The position numbers and the translations under genes are program-made. Source: Actinospineispora eucalypti (lineage in GTDB: Bacteria; Actinomycetota; Actinomycetes; Mycobacteriales; Pseudonocardiaceae). From it: a stretch of DNA of 64,000 bases. The stretch spans positions 620,001 through 684,000 of the forward strand of contig JACHMT010000002.1 of NCBI GenBank assembly GCA_014208095.1, written 5' to 3'. Each line of letters starts with the position of its first letter. The stretch's first letter is position 1. Of this stretch, positions 58,400 to 64,000 are shown one piece after another. The notes below the pieces were generated by a model. That model made no database searches and was not told where the DNA came from. It saw only the letters and a program-made list of their open reading frames with translations.

Positions 58400-58720
58400 T
58401 CAGCCGGCGCCCATCTCGACCAGGAGCACGCCGACGCTGATCAGCGCGATGCCGGAACCCATGGTCCGGGTGAGCGGGTCCCGGAAGGCCATCCGGCCGA
58501 TGACCGCGGTGAGCGCGATGCCCACAGCGGCCCAGATGCCGTAGGCGACGCCCAGCGGCATTCCCGCGCGCAGGGACAGGGCGAGCAGCGCGAAGGAGAT
58601 GGTATAGCCGCCGATCACGGCCGGCGCCCATCGCTTGTCCCGCAGGCCTTCGCTGACCCGCAGGGCCATGGTGCCGGCGATCTCGAACGCGATGGCCAGG
58701 CTCAGGTACAGCCAGCTCAC
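58400..58720 (-). CDS. SMR family exporter subunit A
   Basis: A 106-residue small multidrug resistance protein with four transmembrane helices and the conserved membrane Glu in helix 1 (FEIAGT, Glu13). GTG at 58720 is the start, overlapping the second SMR gene (GTGA). The two adjacent, different SMR genes are like EbrA/EbrB-type pairs, which function as heterodimers to export cationic compounds or guanidinium-like molecules. It is at the end of the TetR-SMR-SMR unit. Confidence 0.92.
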   Translation of the reverse strand: MSWLYLSLAIAFEIAGTMALRVSEGLRDKRWAPAVIGGYTISFALLALSLRAGMPLGVAYGIWAAVGIALTAVIGRMAFRDPLTRTMGSGIALISVGVLLVEMGAG

Positions 58721-59073
58721 GGGGCACCCCCGGCGTGGCCGGGTTCGGCCTCGGCGGCGCCCGAGCCCCACTCGACGAGCAGCACGCCGGCCACGATGCA
58801 GGCGAAGCCCAGTCCCATGACCCAGGTCAACGGGTCGTGGAACAGGAACGCTCCGGCGACGGCGGTGATCGCCACTCCGCAGGCGCTCCAGATCCCGTAG
58901 GCCACGCCCACCGGCACGCCGCGGCGGAGCAGCGCGGCGAGGAAGACGAACGACAGTGGGTAGCCGGTGAGCACCAGCACGATCCACGCCGGGTGGTCGA
59001 GCATCGCCCGCAGCGCGAGGGTGGCCACCACCTCCGAGGAAATCGCGCCGGCCAGGTAGAGCCACTTGGTCAT
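58717..59073 (-). CDS. SMR family exporter subunit B
   Basis: A 118-residue SMR protein with four transmembrane helices, the conserved Glu in SEVVAT (Glu14), and a longer acidic tail (AAEAEPGHAG) than its partner. Start ATG 59073, with a 4-base overlap with the TetR gene upstream and a GTGA overlap with the partner downstream. The order TetR, SMR, SMR suggests the repressor controls the exporter pair. Confidence 0.92.
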   Translation of the reverse strand: MTKWLYLAGAISSEVVATLALRAMLDHPAWIVLVLTGYPLSFVFLAALLRRGVPVGVAYGIWSACGVAITAVAGAFLFHDPLTWVMGLGFACIVAGVLLVEWGSGAAEAEPGHAGGAP

Positions 59074-59702
59074 GCGTTCCCCTCGATACCGATGCCGTTC
59101 CGGTTGAAGGCCGGCCGGGCCCCGTGCACCAGCCCGTCGGCGATCTCCGGCAGCTCCGCCGCGCCGACCGCCTCCGGCCCGATGGTGATCAGTTGCAGGA
59201 TGAGCCCGTCGGCGGTGGCCACGGCCAACCGGGCGAGCTTGTGCAGGTCCACGTCGTGCTCGCGCTCGGTGGCGGCCGCCGCGAGCACCGGGAGCAGGCC
59301 GTCGAGGTAGCGGCGGTACGCCCGCCTCGCGGCTTCCGCGTGGCCGTCCTGGGTGCGCAGCATCCAGGTGAGCAGCGCGTACTGGGTGACCATCGCCTCC
59401 GGGGCGGCCAGCGCCCAGTGTCGGAAGGTCTCCAGGTAGTCGGTTACCGCCCGGCCCAGGCCGCTGCCCGGCGCGGCCGCGCGCTCGGCGATGAGCTGGT
59501 AGGTGCGGTCCACCGCGTCGTCGATGACCGCGACGAACAGCTCCTCCTTGGTGCCGAAGCTGTAGTGCAGCAGCCCCAGCGGGACGCCGGCCTCCTCGGC
59601 GATCCGCCGGGTGCTCGCCCCGGCGACGCCCTCCCGGCCGATGACCCGGCTGGTCGCCGCGATCAGCTGTGCGCGCCGTTCGGCGACCGGCATGTGGGCC
59701 AT
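59070..59702 (-). CDS. TetR family repressor of the SMR pair
   Basis: A 210-residue TetR/QacR-BetI-like regulator: N-terminal helix-turn-helix (STRRIAEEAGVPLGLLHYSF, about 28-47) and a helical sensor domain. The ATG at 59702 is used. It lies 6 bases downstream of the phytanoyl-CoA dioxygenase-like gene and is followed by the two SMR genes with coupled starts. The palindrome at 60620-60637 ahead of the dioxygenase-like gene is the likely operator. Confidence 0.9.
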   Translation of the reverse strand: MAHMPVAERRAQLIAATSRVIGREGVAGASTRRIAEEAGVPLGLLHYSFGTKEELFVAVIDDAVDRTYQLIAERAAAPGSGLGRAVTDYLETFRHWALAAPEAMVTQYALLTWMLRTQDGHAEAARRAYRRYLDGLLPVLAAAATEREHDVDLHKLARLAVATADGLILQLITIGPEAVGAAELPEIADGLVHGARPAFNRNGIGIEGNA

Positions 59703-59708
59703 CGGCGG

Positions 59709-60593
59709 TCAGCGTACGTTGAGCAGGCCCGCCATGCCGAGCTGTTCGCGCTGGCCGTGCAGCAGGTCGTGCGGGTCGGCCAGCTCCACGTAGCCCAGGA
59801 ACGGCGGCGCGACGTCGTAGCCGAGCAGGCGCTGGATGTCCTCCGGGTACTGGCGCACCACCTCCAGCGGGACGGCCAGGTACTGGTTCTCCTCCTGCCG
59901 CACGTTGGCGCTGTCCAGGCCGAAGGCCACCCCGGTGCGCGGGCCGCCGGAGTTGTTGGGCCCGCCGCAGTGGAAGGTGCTGCCCAGCCAGGCCACGGCC
60001 GAGCCGGCGGCCATCTGGGTGGGCACGGCCTCCTCCAGCTTCGGCCCCCGGTCGTCGTCCCACCGGTGGCTGCCGGGCACCACCCAGGTGCCGCCGTTCT
60101 CGGCGGTGAAGTCGCTCAGCGCCACCATCACCACCAGCCGGGTCTCCGGTCCGGGGTGGCGGTTGAGGTGCACGACGTCGTCCCGGTGCAGGCCCTGCAC
60201 GGTCTCACCGGGCCAGATCTGGATGCCCTGGCCGAACCCGACCTGCATGGACGGGGTCAGCTCGATCCGCTCGTCGTTGATCCAGGTGGACACCGGCCGG
60301 CGCAGGAAATACTCGGCGGCGCCGTAGAACCGGCGCTCCTTGATCAAGGTGGCGGAGTGCATGGTCTTGGCGAACAGCGAGCACACCCGGCGGGTCCGGT
60401 TCCCGATGAAGCCCTCCTCGCCCCACTCCTGGGCCTCGAACCTCGGTTCCAGGTCGGCCCACAACCCGCGCAGGGTCTGCTCGTCGGCGAACTCCTCCAG
60501 GATCACCACGCCCTCGGCGTCCAACGCGGCGCAAACCTCGTCCACAGAGGCGTCCCGCGCCATCGAACGCACGGCCGTGCTCGGTGCGGCCAT
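59709..60593 (-). CDS. Phytanoyl-CoA dioxygenase (PhyH)-family protein
   Basis: A 294-residue Fe(II)/2-oxoglutarate dioxygenase-like protein. The facial triad is seen as His/Asp in LHRDDVVHL and a distal His in STFHCGGPNNSGG, with Arg in GPRTGVAFG for 2-oxoglutarate. It would hydroxylate a substrate alpha to a carbonyl or elsewhere. ATG at 60593 lies 26 bases from the palindrome at 60620-60637. It is the first gene of the unit with TetR and the SMR pair, which suggests a small molecule that is both modified and exported. The substrate is unknown. Confidence 0.88.
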   Translation of the reverse strand: MAAPSTAVRSMARDASVDEVCAALDAEGVVILEEFADEQTLRGLWADLEPRFEAQEWGEEGFIGNRTRRVCSLFAKTMHSATLIKERRFYGAAEYFLRRPVSTWINDERIELTPSMQVGFGQGIQIWPGETVQGLHRDDVVHLNRHPGPETRLVVMVALSDFTAENGGTWVVPGSHRWDDDRGPKLEEAVPTQMAAGSAVAWLGSTFHCGGPNNSGGPRTGVAFGLDSANVRQEENQYLAVPLEVVRQYPEDIQRLLGYDVAPPFLGYVELADPHDLLHGQREQLGMAGLLNVR

Positions 60594-60619
60594 CCCCAGA
60601 TCCTCCCGCCGATGACCAT

Positions 60620-60637
60620 CTTGGTCGAACGACCAAG
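60620..60637. promoter_or_regulatory. CTTGGTCG-AA-CGACCAAG palindrome, candidate TetR operator
   Basis: Perfect 8+2+8 palindrome 26 bases before the PhyH-like gene start. Form and position fit a TetR operator; the TetR gene at 59070-59702 in the same unit is the obvious regulator. Confidence 0.75.
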
Positions 60638-60667
60638 TTCGAGCATGGGCGACGCCGCGCGGGGTTG

Positions 60668-61135
60668 TCAAGCGTCGTTTGGTTTTGACTCCGAGGCCCC
60701 GGCCAGCTTGCGGCGCAGCGCCTTCAGCTCCTCGTACTTCGCCGTGACGTCCCGCATGATCGCCGCCATGCCGGCGACCCGGCCGTCGGCGTCCACCACT
60801 GGCACGATGGTGAACTCCACCGAGATGCGCGCGCCCGACTTGGTCAGGCCGGGAACGCTCAGCAGGTCGCCGTCGCCGTACCGGCTCACGCCGGTGCGCA
60901 TCACCTGCTCGTAGCCACGCCAGTGCGCGGCGCGCAGGCGCTCCGGGATGACCAGGTCGAGCGAGCGGTCGACCGCCTCGGCGCGGCCGAAGCCGAAGAT
61001 CCGCTCCGCCCCCGGGTTCCAGAACCTGATGATCCCCTCGCGGTCCGTCGCAATGATCGCGTCGGCGGGACTGGACAGCACGGCCGACCCGATGAGGTCC
61101 GCGAGCTCGGGCGCCGGGCTGCTCTGCTCTGGCAT
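60668..61135 (-). CDS. Single PAS-domain protein
   Basis: A 155-residue protein made of one PAS domain (about 20-130: LSSPADAIIATDREGIIRFW, RIFGFGRAEAV and FTIVPVVDADGRVAGM) and a short charged C-terminal helix. There is no kinase, GGDEF or HTH domain. It may be a stand-alone sensor that binds a partner protein. ATG at 61135 is used. It is upstream of the PhyH-like gene on the same strand but separated by the operator, so probably an independent unit. Confidence 0.88.
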   Translation of the reverse strand: MPEQSSPAPELADLIGSAVLSSPADAIIATDREGIIRFWNPGAERIFGFGRAEAVDRSLDLVIPERLRAAHWRGYEQVMRTGVSRYGDGDLLSVPGLTKSGARISVEFTIVPVVDADGRVAGMAAIMRDVTAKYEELKALRRKLAGASESKPNDA

Positions 61136-61602
61136 ATACCGACGCTACGTTCGCACGCAAGGCTGTGCAGGCCTGGCCCGTGCGGTGACGGACCCGGCCG
61201 GCGGCCGGAAGACGGCTCGGACAGCGCGGGCTGAACGGTCTCCCGGGTGTCGCGGTCTTCGTCACGCAGCGTTGCCAACGGCCGAGCCTGCACGGGCAAC
61301 TCCACGGCCAGCCCTCATCGAGTGCGACACCACTCTGGTTCGATCCGGAAAAAACCAGAACGGTGTCGACTTCGATGAGCCAGGGGTACCGAACCCGACC
61401 GACACCGGTCACACCCCGTAGCAAGGCTGGCAGCCGTGACGGGAACCGCGGCAGGGCGGGCCGAAACGGCCGGAGCGTGGGTCAAGCCCAGCGGAAACCG
61501 CATCGATCGCCAGATGCAATGGGCGCCGCCCGAGCTGCGGCAGACTGCCCAGCCCGCGCCGTCCAAGCCGATCTCTAATCCGCCGGATCCCCGGTAAGGG
61601 TG
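61136..61602. other. 467-base gene-free region with a long imperfect hairpin
   Basis: I see no credible gene. The region lies between the PAS gene start (61135, minus) and the membrane-protein stop (61603, minus). It contains the inverted repeat at 61314-61379 and otherwise nothing recognisable; the reading frames across it have no similarity to known families. Confidence 0.6.
61314..61379. repeat. 27-base imperfect inverted repeat
   Basis: Arms 61314-61340 and 61353-61379 pair at 22 of 27 positions (CTCATCGA...GACACC...TCTGGTT with its complement). The loop contains CGATCCGGAAAA. On the minus strand the loop side has a run of six T (GGTTTTTTCC). Because the arms are inverted copies, both strands can translate to the same pattern (DT-x-LV-x-SG-x-NQ-x-GV), which is a by-product of the repeat, not a gene. 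Confidence 0.85.
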
Positions 61603-62355
61603 CTAAGCAGCCGTCGGCGCCGGCGTCGCCGCCGGTCCCGCGGAGAGCTGCCGGTCGACCTTGTTGACGACCTGGAAGGTGGTCACCGTCATCACGCAGA
61701 TCCAGCCGAAGAACACCACCACCGGCAGCCAGAACGCGCCGATGCCGTCGTAGGCGAACAGGCCGGTCTTGAAGAACACGATCAGGCCGGCCGGGAAGAT
61801 GAGCACCGCCGACCACAGGTTCAGGTAGGCCACCCAGCGCGGGTAGAGGGTGGGCACGTTGTGGTCGTTGAAGATGGCGAGCGCGATGACGATCATCCAG
61901 ATGCTGAACGGGGGCCAGGTGAACAGCCAGTCGAACCACACCCAGTCGTTCATGACCTGGATGATGCTCGGGTCCAGGGTGTCTACCCGGAACGCGCACA
62001 CCGCCCAGGTCATCGGGATCAGGATGAAGAACACGTAGCCGCCGCCGACCAGGGCGATCGAGGCGTAGGTCAGGATCGGGTAGCCGCGCTCCATCTTGCG
62101 GATGAACAGGGTCACCGCGATTGCCCAGGTGGCCCAGAACGACCAGCAGATGCACTGCAGCACCGAGCCGATCTGGATCTCGGTGCGCCGCTCCATGAAC
62201 CGCGCGGCCAGCTGCTCCGGGCTCAGCGCCGGCGAAGGCCCGGGGATGAATTGCATCAGCAGCCCCTGCGCCACGACCAGCGCGGCCACCAGCACCGGCC
62301 CGGTCCACAGGAACCCCTTGACCACCCGCGTGTTCATCTCGGTCTGCATGGTCAT
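61603..62355 (-). CDS. Hypothetical multi-pass membrane protein
   Basis: A 250-residue protein with about six transmembrane helices and a Trp-rich middle (WSFWATWAIAVTLFIRK, WVWFDWLFTWPPFSIWMIVIAL). Helix 1 follows MNTRVVKGF. I do not recognise a family with certainty. The ATG at 62355 has GGAGGAGCGG upstream, which settles the start. The TetR gene at 62460 is divergent, and a short AAGTG-G-CACTT palindrome lies between them; it is a plausible regulator/target pair. Confidence 0.75.
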   Translation of the reverse strand: MTMQTEMNTRVVKGFLWTGPVLVAALVVAQGLLMQFIPGPSPALSPEQLAARFMERRTEIQIGSVLQCICWSFWATWAIAVTLFIRKMERGYPILTYASIALVGGGYVFFILIPMTWAVCAFRVDTLDPSIIQVMNDWVWFDWLFTWPPFSIWMIVIALAIFNDHNVPTLYPRWVAYLNLWSAVLIFPAGLIVFFKTGLFAYDGIGAFWLPVVVFFGWICVMTVTTFQVVNKVDRQLSAGPAATPAPTAA

Positions 62356-62459
62356 CCGCTCCTCCTGGGAGACGTGCCGCGCTTGAGAGGGTAGGCAGCA
62401 CGGCACCTTGAACGCAAGTGGCACTTTCGTCAGACGTTAGCGTCACTCACACCATCGGG

Positions 62460-63113
62460 ATGAGTATCGTGATCGGCATGAGGCGTACCAGGCGCGGCCC
62501 GAGTGAGAACCAGGAGCTGCTGCTGAAGACCGCGCACCGGCTGTTCACCGCGCAGGGCTACCACGGCACCACCACCAAGCAGATCGCCGATGAGTCCGGC
62601 GTCGGCGAGCCCGTGCTGTTCCGTCATTTCGGCTCGAAGGCCGGGCTGTTCGAAGCGGCGATCCTCAAGCCGTTCACCGAGTTCGTCACCGACTGGGCGG
62701 CATCCTGGGACCGCAGGCCGCCCTCGTCCACCGACGCCCTGGTCATCACCCGCTCGTTCGTCAAAGGGTTCTACGCGGTCGTCGAGGACCACCGTGACCT
62801 GCTGCGCACGCTGGTCGCGGCCCGGGTCCAGGGGGCCGACCGGGAGCTGGAACGCATCTCGGCCGAGTTCAGCGAGCACTTCGCCGACGGGCTGCGGGTG
62901 ATGCGCCGGATCCTGCTGCAGCACGGCGAACCCCGCGACTACCAGCACCTGGACCCGCCGCTCACCGTCGCCGTCGCCTGCGGTTCGGTGATGTCCCTGC
63001 TGCTGCTCGACGACTGGCTGTTCCCCGGTCACGAGCGCCGGCCCGGCAAGTCCCGCCAGATCAACGAGCTGACCCAGATGCTGCTGCACGGCATCGCACA
63101 CCGGGCCGGCTGA
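62460..63113 (+). CDS. TetR family regulator
   Basis: A 217-residue TetR protein: helix-turn-helix in TTTKQIADESGVGEPVLFRHF (about 36-55) and a long helical sensor domain. The ATG at 62460 is used; the ATG at 62478 is an alternative. It is divergent from the membrane-protein gene at 62355. A GACG-TTAG-CGTC inverted pair and AAGTGGCACTT lie in the promoter (about 62415-62445), one or both being its likely operator. It is followed by the membrane protein at 63150. Confidence 0.88.
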   Translation: MSIVIGMRRTRRGPSENQELLLKTAHRLFTAQGYHGTTTKQIADESGVGEPVLFRHFGSKAGLFEAAILKPFTEFVTDWAASWDRRPPSSTDALVITRSFVKGFYAVVEDHRDLLRTLVAARVQGADRELERISAEFSEHFADGLRVMRRILLQHGEPRDYQHLDPPLTVAVACGSVMSLLLLDDWLFPGHERRPGKSRQINELTQMLLHGIAHRAG

Positions 63114-63149
63114 ACCGTCCCGCCGATCCGTCCCGCCGAGGAGCCACAG

Positions 63150-63899
63150 ATGGAAGTTCCGGAGGCCGAACACCTGCACCGGCTGCACGCCGTGCGGGAG
63201 GAGCTGACCCGGGTGGAACAGCTTTACAGCGGCCAGGTGCACCCGCCCGCATGGCTGCGGGCAACCGAAGGGGAGAGCCGGTGGCCGGCCACCGCCGCGA
63301 TCGTCCTGGCGATCGGGCTGCAGCTCGCCCTGCCGGATCGCCTGACCCTGATGTCCAAGTGGTTGCTGCCCGGCCTGGAGCTGGCGGTGCTGGCCGGGCT
63401 GGTCGTCGCGGCGCCGAACCGGTTCCACCGCGAGTCGCCGAGGCTGCGCGTCGCCAGCCTCAGCCTGACCGCCCTGCTCAGCCTGGCCACCGCGTGGTCG
63501 GCCGCGTTGCTCGCCGCCGAGCTGGTCACCGGGAGGGCCGGCGAGGAGGCCGGCCCACTGCTGTCCACCGGCGCCGCGATCTGGCTGACCAACATCATCG
63601 CGTTCGCCCTGTGGTACTGGCAGTTCGACCGGGGCGGACCCGCCGCCCGCGCCCACGCCCGCCGGCGCAACCCGGACTTCCAGTTCCCCCAGATGGCGTC
63701 CCCGGAGCTGGCCCCGAACGACTGGGAGCCCGGTTTCGTGGACTACCTGTACCTGTCCTTCACCAACGCCACCGCGTTCAGCCCGACCGACGTGATGCCG
63801 TGGACCCGCTGGGCGAAGCTCACCATGCTGGCCCAGTCGCTGGTCTCGCTGGTCACCGTGGCGCTGGTGATCGCCCGGGCGGTCAACATCCTCAAGTAG
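63150..63899 (+). CDS. DUF1345-like membrane protein
   Basis: A 249-residue protein with about five transmembrane helices. The C-terminal block YLYLSFTNATAFSPTDVMPW, followed by TRWAKLTMLAQSLVSLVTVAL and ARAVNIL, resembles the last helices of DUF1345 proteins, which look like a two-helix ion-channel pore. ATG at 63150 has GAGGAGCC upstream and lies 36 bases after the TetR stop. The N-terminus (1-40) is charged and soluble. No function is established. Confidence 0.75.
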   Translation: MEVPEAEHLHRLHAVREELTRVEQLYSGQVHPPAWLRATEGESRWPATAAIVLAIGLQLALPDRLTLMSKWLLPGLELAVLAGLVVAAPNRFHRESPRLRVASLSLTALLSLATAWSAALLAAELVTGRAGEEAGPLLSTGAAIWLTNIIAFALWYWQFDRGGPAARAHARRRNPDFQFPQMASPELAPNDWEPGFVDYLYLSFTNATAFSPTDVMPWTRWAKLTMLAQSLVSLVTVALVIARAVNILK

Positions 63900-64000
63900 C
63901 CCGGGCCCGCCGGCGCAACGCGAACTCGGTCTTGGTGCCCTGGCGGGGCGACAGGGCCACGGCGCCGGCCTCGAGCAGGCGCCGCACCTGGCGGGCCACC
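63892..64000 (-). CDS. C-terminal end of an unrecognised gene running off the right edge
   Basis: About 36 residues ending at TGA (63892-63894) can be read on the minus strand, beginning in the middle of a gene: ARQVRRLLEAGAVALSPRQ, then GTKTEFALRRRARAT. They overlap the plus-strand membrane-protein gene end by eight bases. The segment could be part of a winged-helix or kinase-like domain, but it is too short to name. Confidence 0.4.
   Translation of the reverse strand, partial: VARQVRRLLEAGAVALSPRQGTKTEFALRRRARAT

Noticed and set aside
61421..61600. Short open frames between the hairpin and the membrane-protein gene
   Set aside because: Short, without ribosome sites or recognisable composition, and no family similarity.
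1..64000. tRNA, rRNA, riboswitch and CRISPR signals
   Set aside because: No cloverleaf, rRNA-like stretch, spaced direct repeats or known riboswitch leader was recognised by reading; a covariance-model search was not possible.

Overview
The window is very GC-rich, dense DNA from an actinomycete. The evidence is many GTG starts, four-base ATGA/GTGA overlaps, three F420-type luciferase-like oxidoreductases, five intact cytochrome P450s plus a fragment, two WS/DGAT acyltransferases, and LuxR, MarR, GntR, PucR and TetR regulators. A Pseudonocardiales genus such as Amycolatopsis, Saccharopolyspora or Pseudonocardia is my inference; no rRNA or other marker is present. I see no tRNA, CRISPR array or insertion sequence.

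62-7407: a fatty-acid-like beta-oxidation block. A paired acyl-CoA dehydrogenase and a double-hotdog hydratase face away from an acyl-CoA ligase across a 64-base promoter carrying an inverted repeat. A TetR regulator, an eroded nitronate-monooxygenase homologue with a 12-bp tandem repeat, and a small secreted Gly/Trp/Asp protein follow.

7429-18935: a long minus-strand operon (thiolase, MenB/BadI-like ring hydrolase, SDR, acyl-CoA dehydrogenase, F420 oxidoreductase, HAD-acyltransferase fusion) faces a plus-strand run (hydratase, F420 oxidoreductase, second hydratase, MarR). Next come a small membrane protein and a CoA ligase. The set looks like the ali/bad cyclohexanecarboxylate route and is probably used on an alicyclic or terpenoid acid.

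18986-25703: a GAF-LuxR regulator, then a complete aromatic meta-cleavage operon: Rieske dioxygenase alpha and beta, cis-diol dehydrogenase, ring-cleavage hydrolase, LigB-type extradiol dioxygenase and an amidohydrolase/decarboxylase. A GntR regulator (25882) diverges from it.

26580-39900: oxidative accessory genes. These are a P450/DUF2834/alcohol dehydrogenase operon, PucR, crotonase, MarR, an operon of P450 fragment, WS/DGAT, ferredoxin reductase and VanA-like Rieske oxygenase, a second closely related P450, an F420 oxidoreductase with an apparent frameshift, and an amine-oxidase-like flavoprotein.

39979-44818: poorly characterised genes. They include a 590-residue protein with a nuclease-like motif and an orphan Tox-REase-5 toxin next to a candidate immunity gene, preceded by a local AT-rich stretch.

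44962-56963: a terpene cluster. A large ATPase-LuxR regulator is followed by P450, class I terpene synthase and P450 in one operon; a P450/GMC oxidase/WS-DGAT operon with a divergent TetR lies beside it.

56932-64000: AraC, cupin, a phytanoyl-CoA-dioxygenase-like gene with TetR and a paired SMR exporter, a PAS protein, two membrane proteins, TetR, and a partial gene at the right edge.

A recurring inverted-repeat motif (TACTCTAG-N4-CGAGTA and relatives) lies in the promoters of several catabolic units and suggests one regulon spread over about 33 kb.
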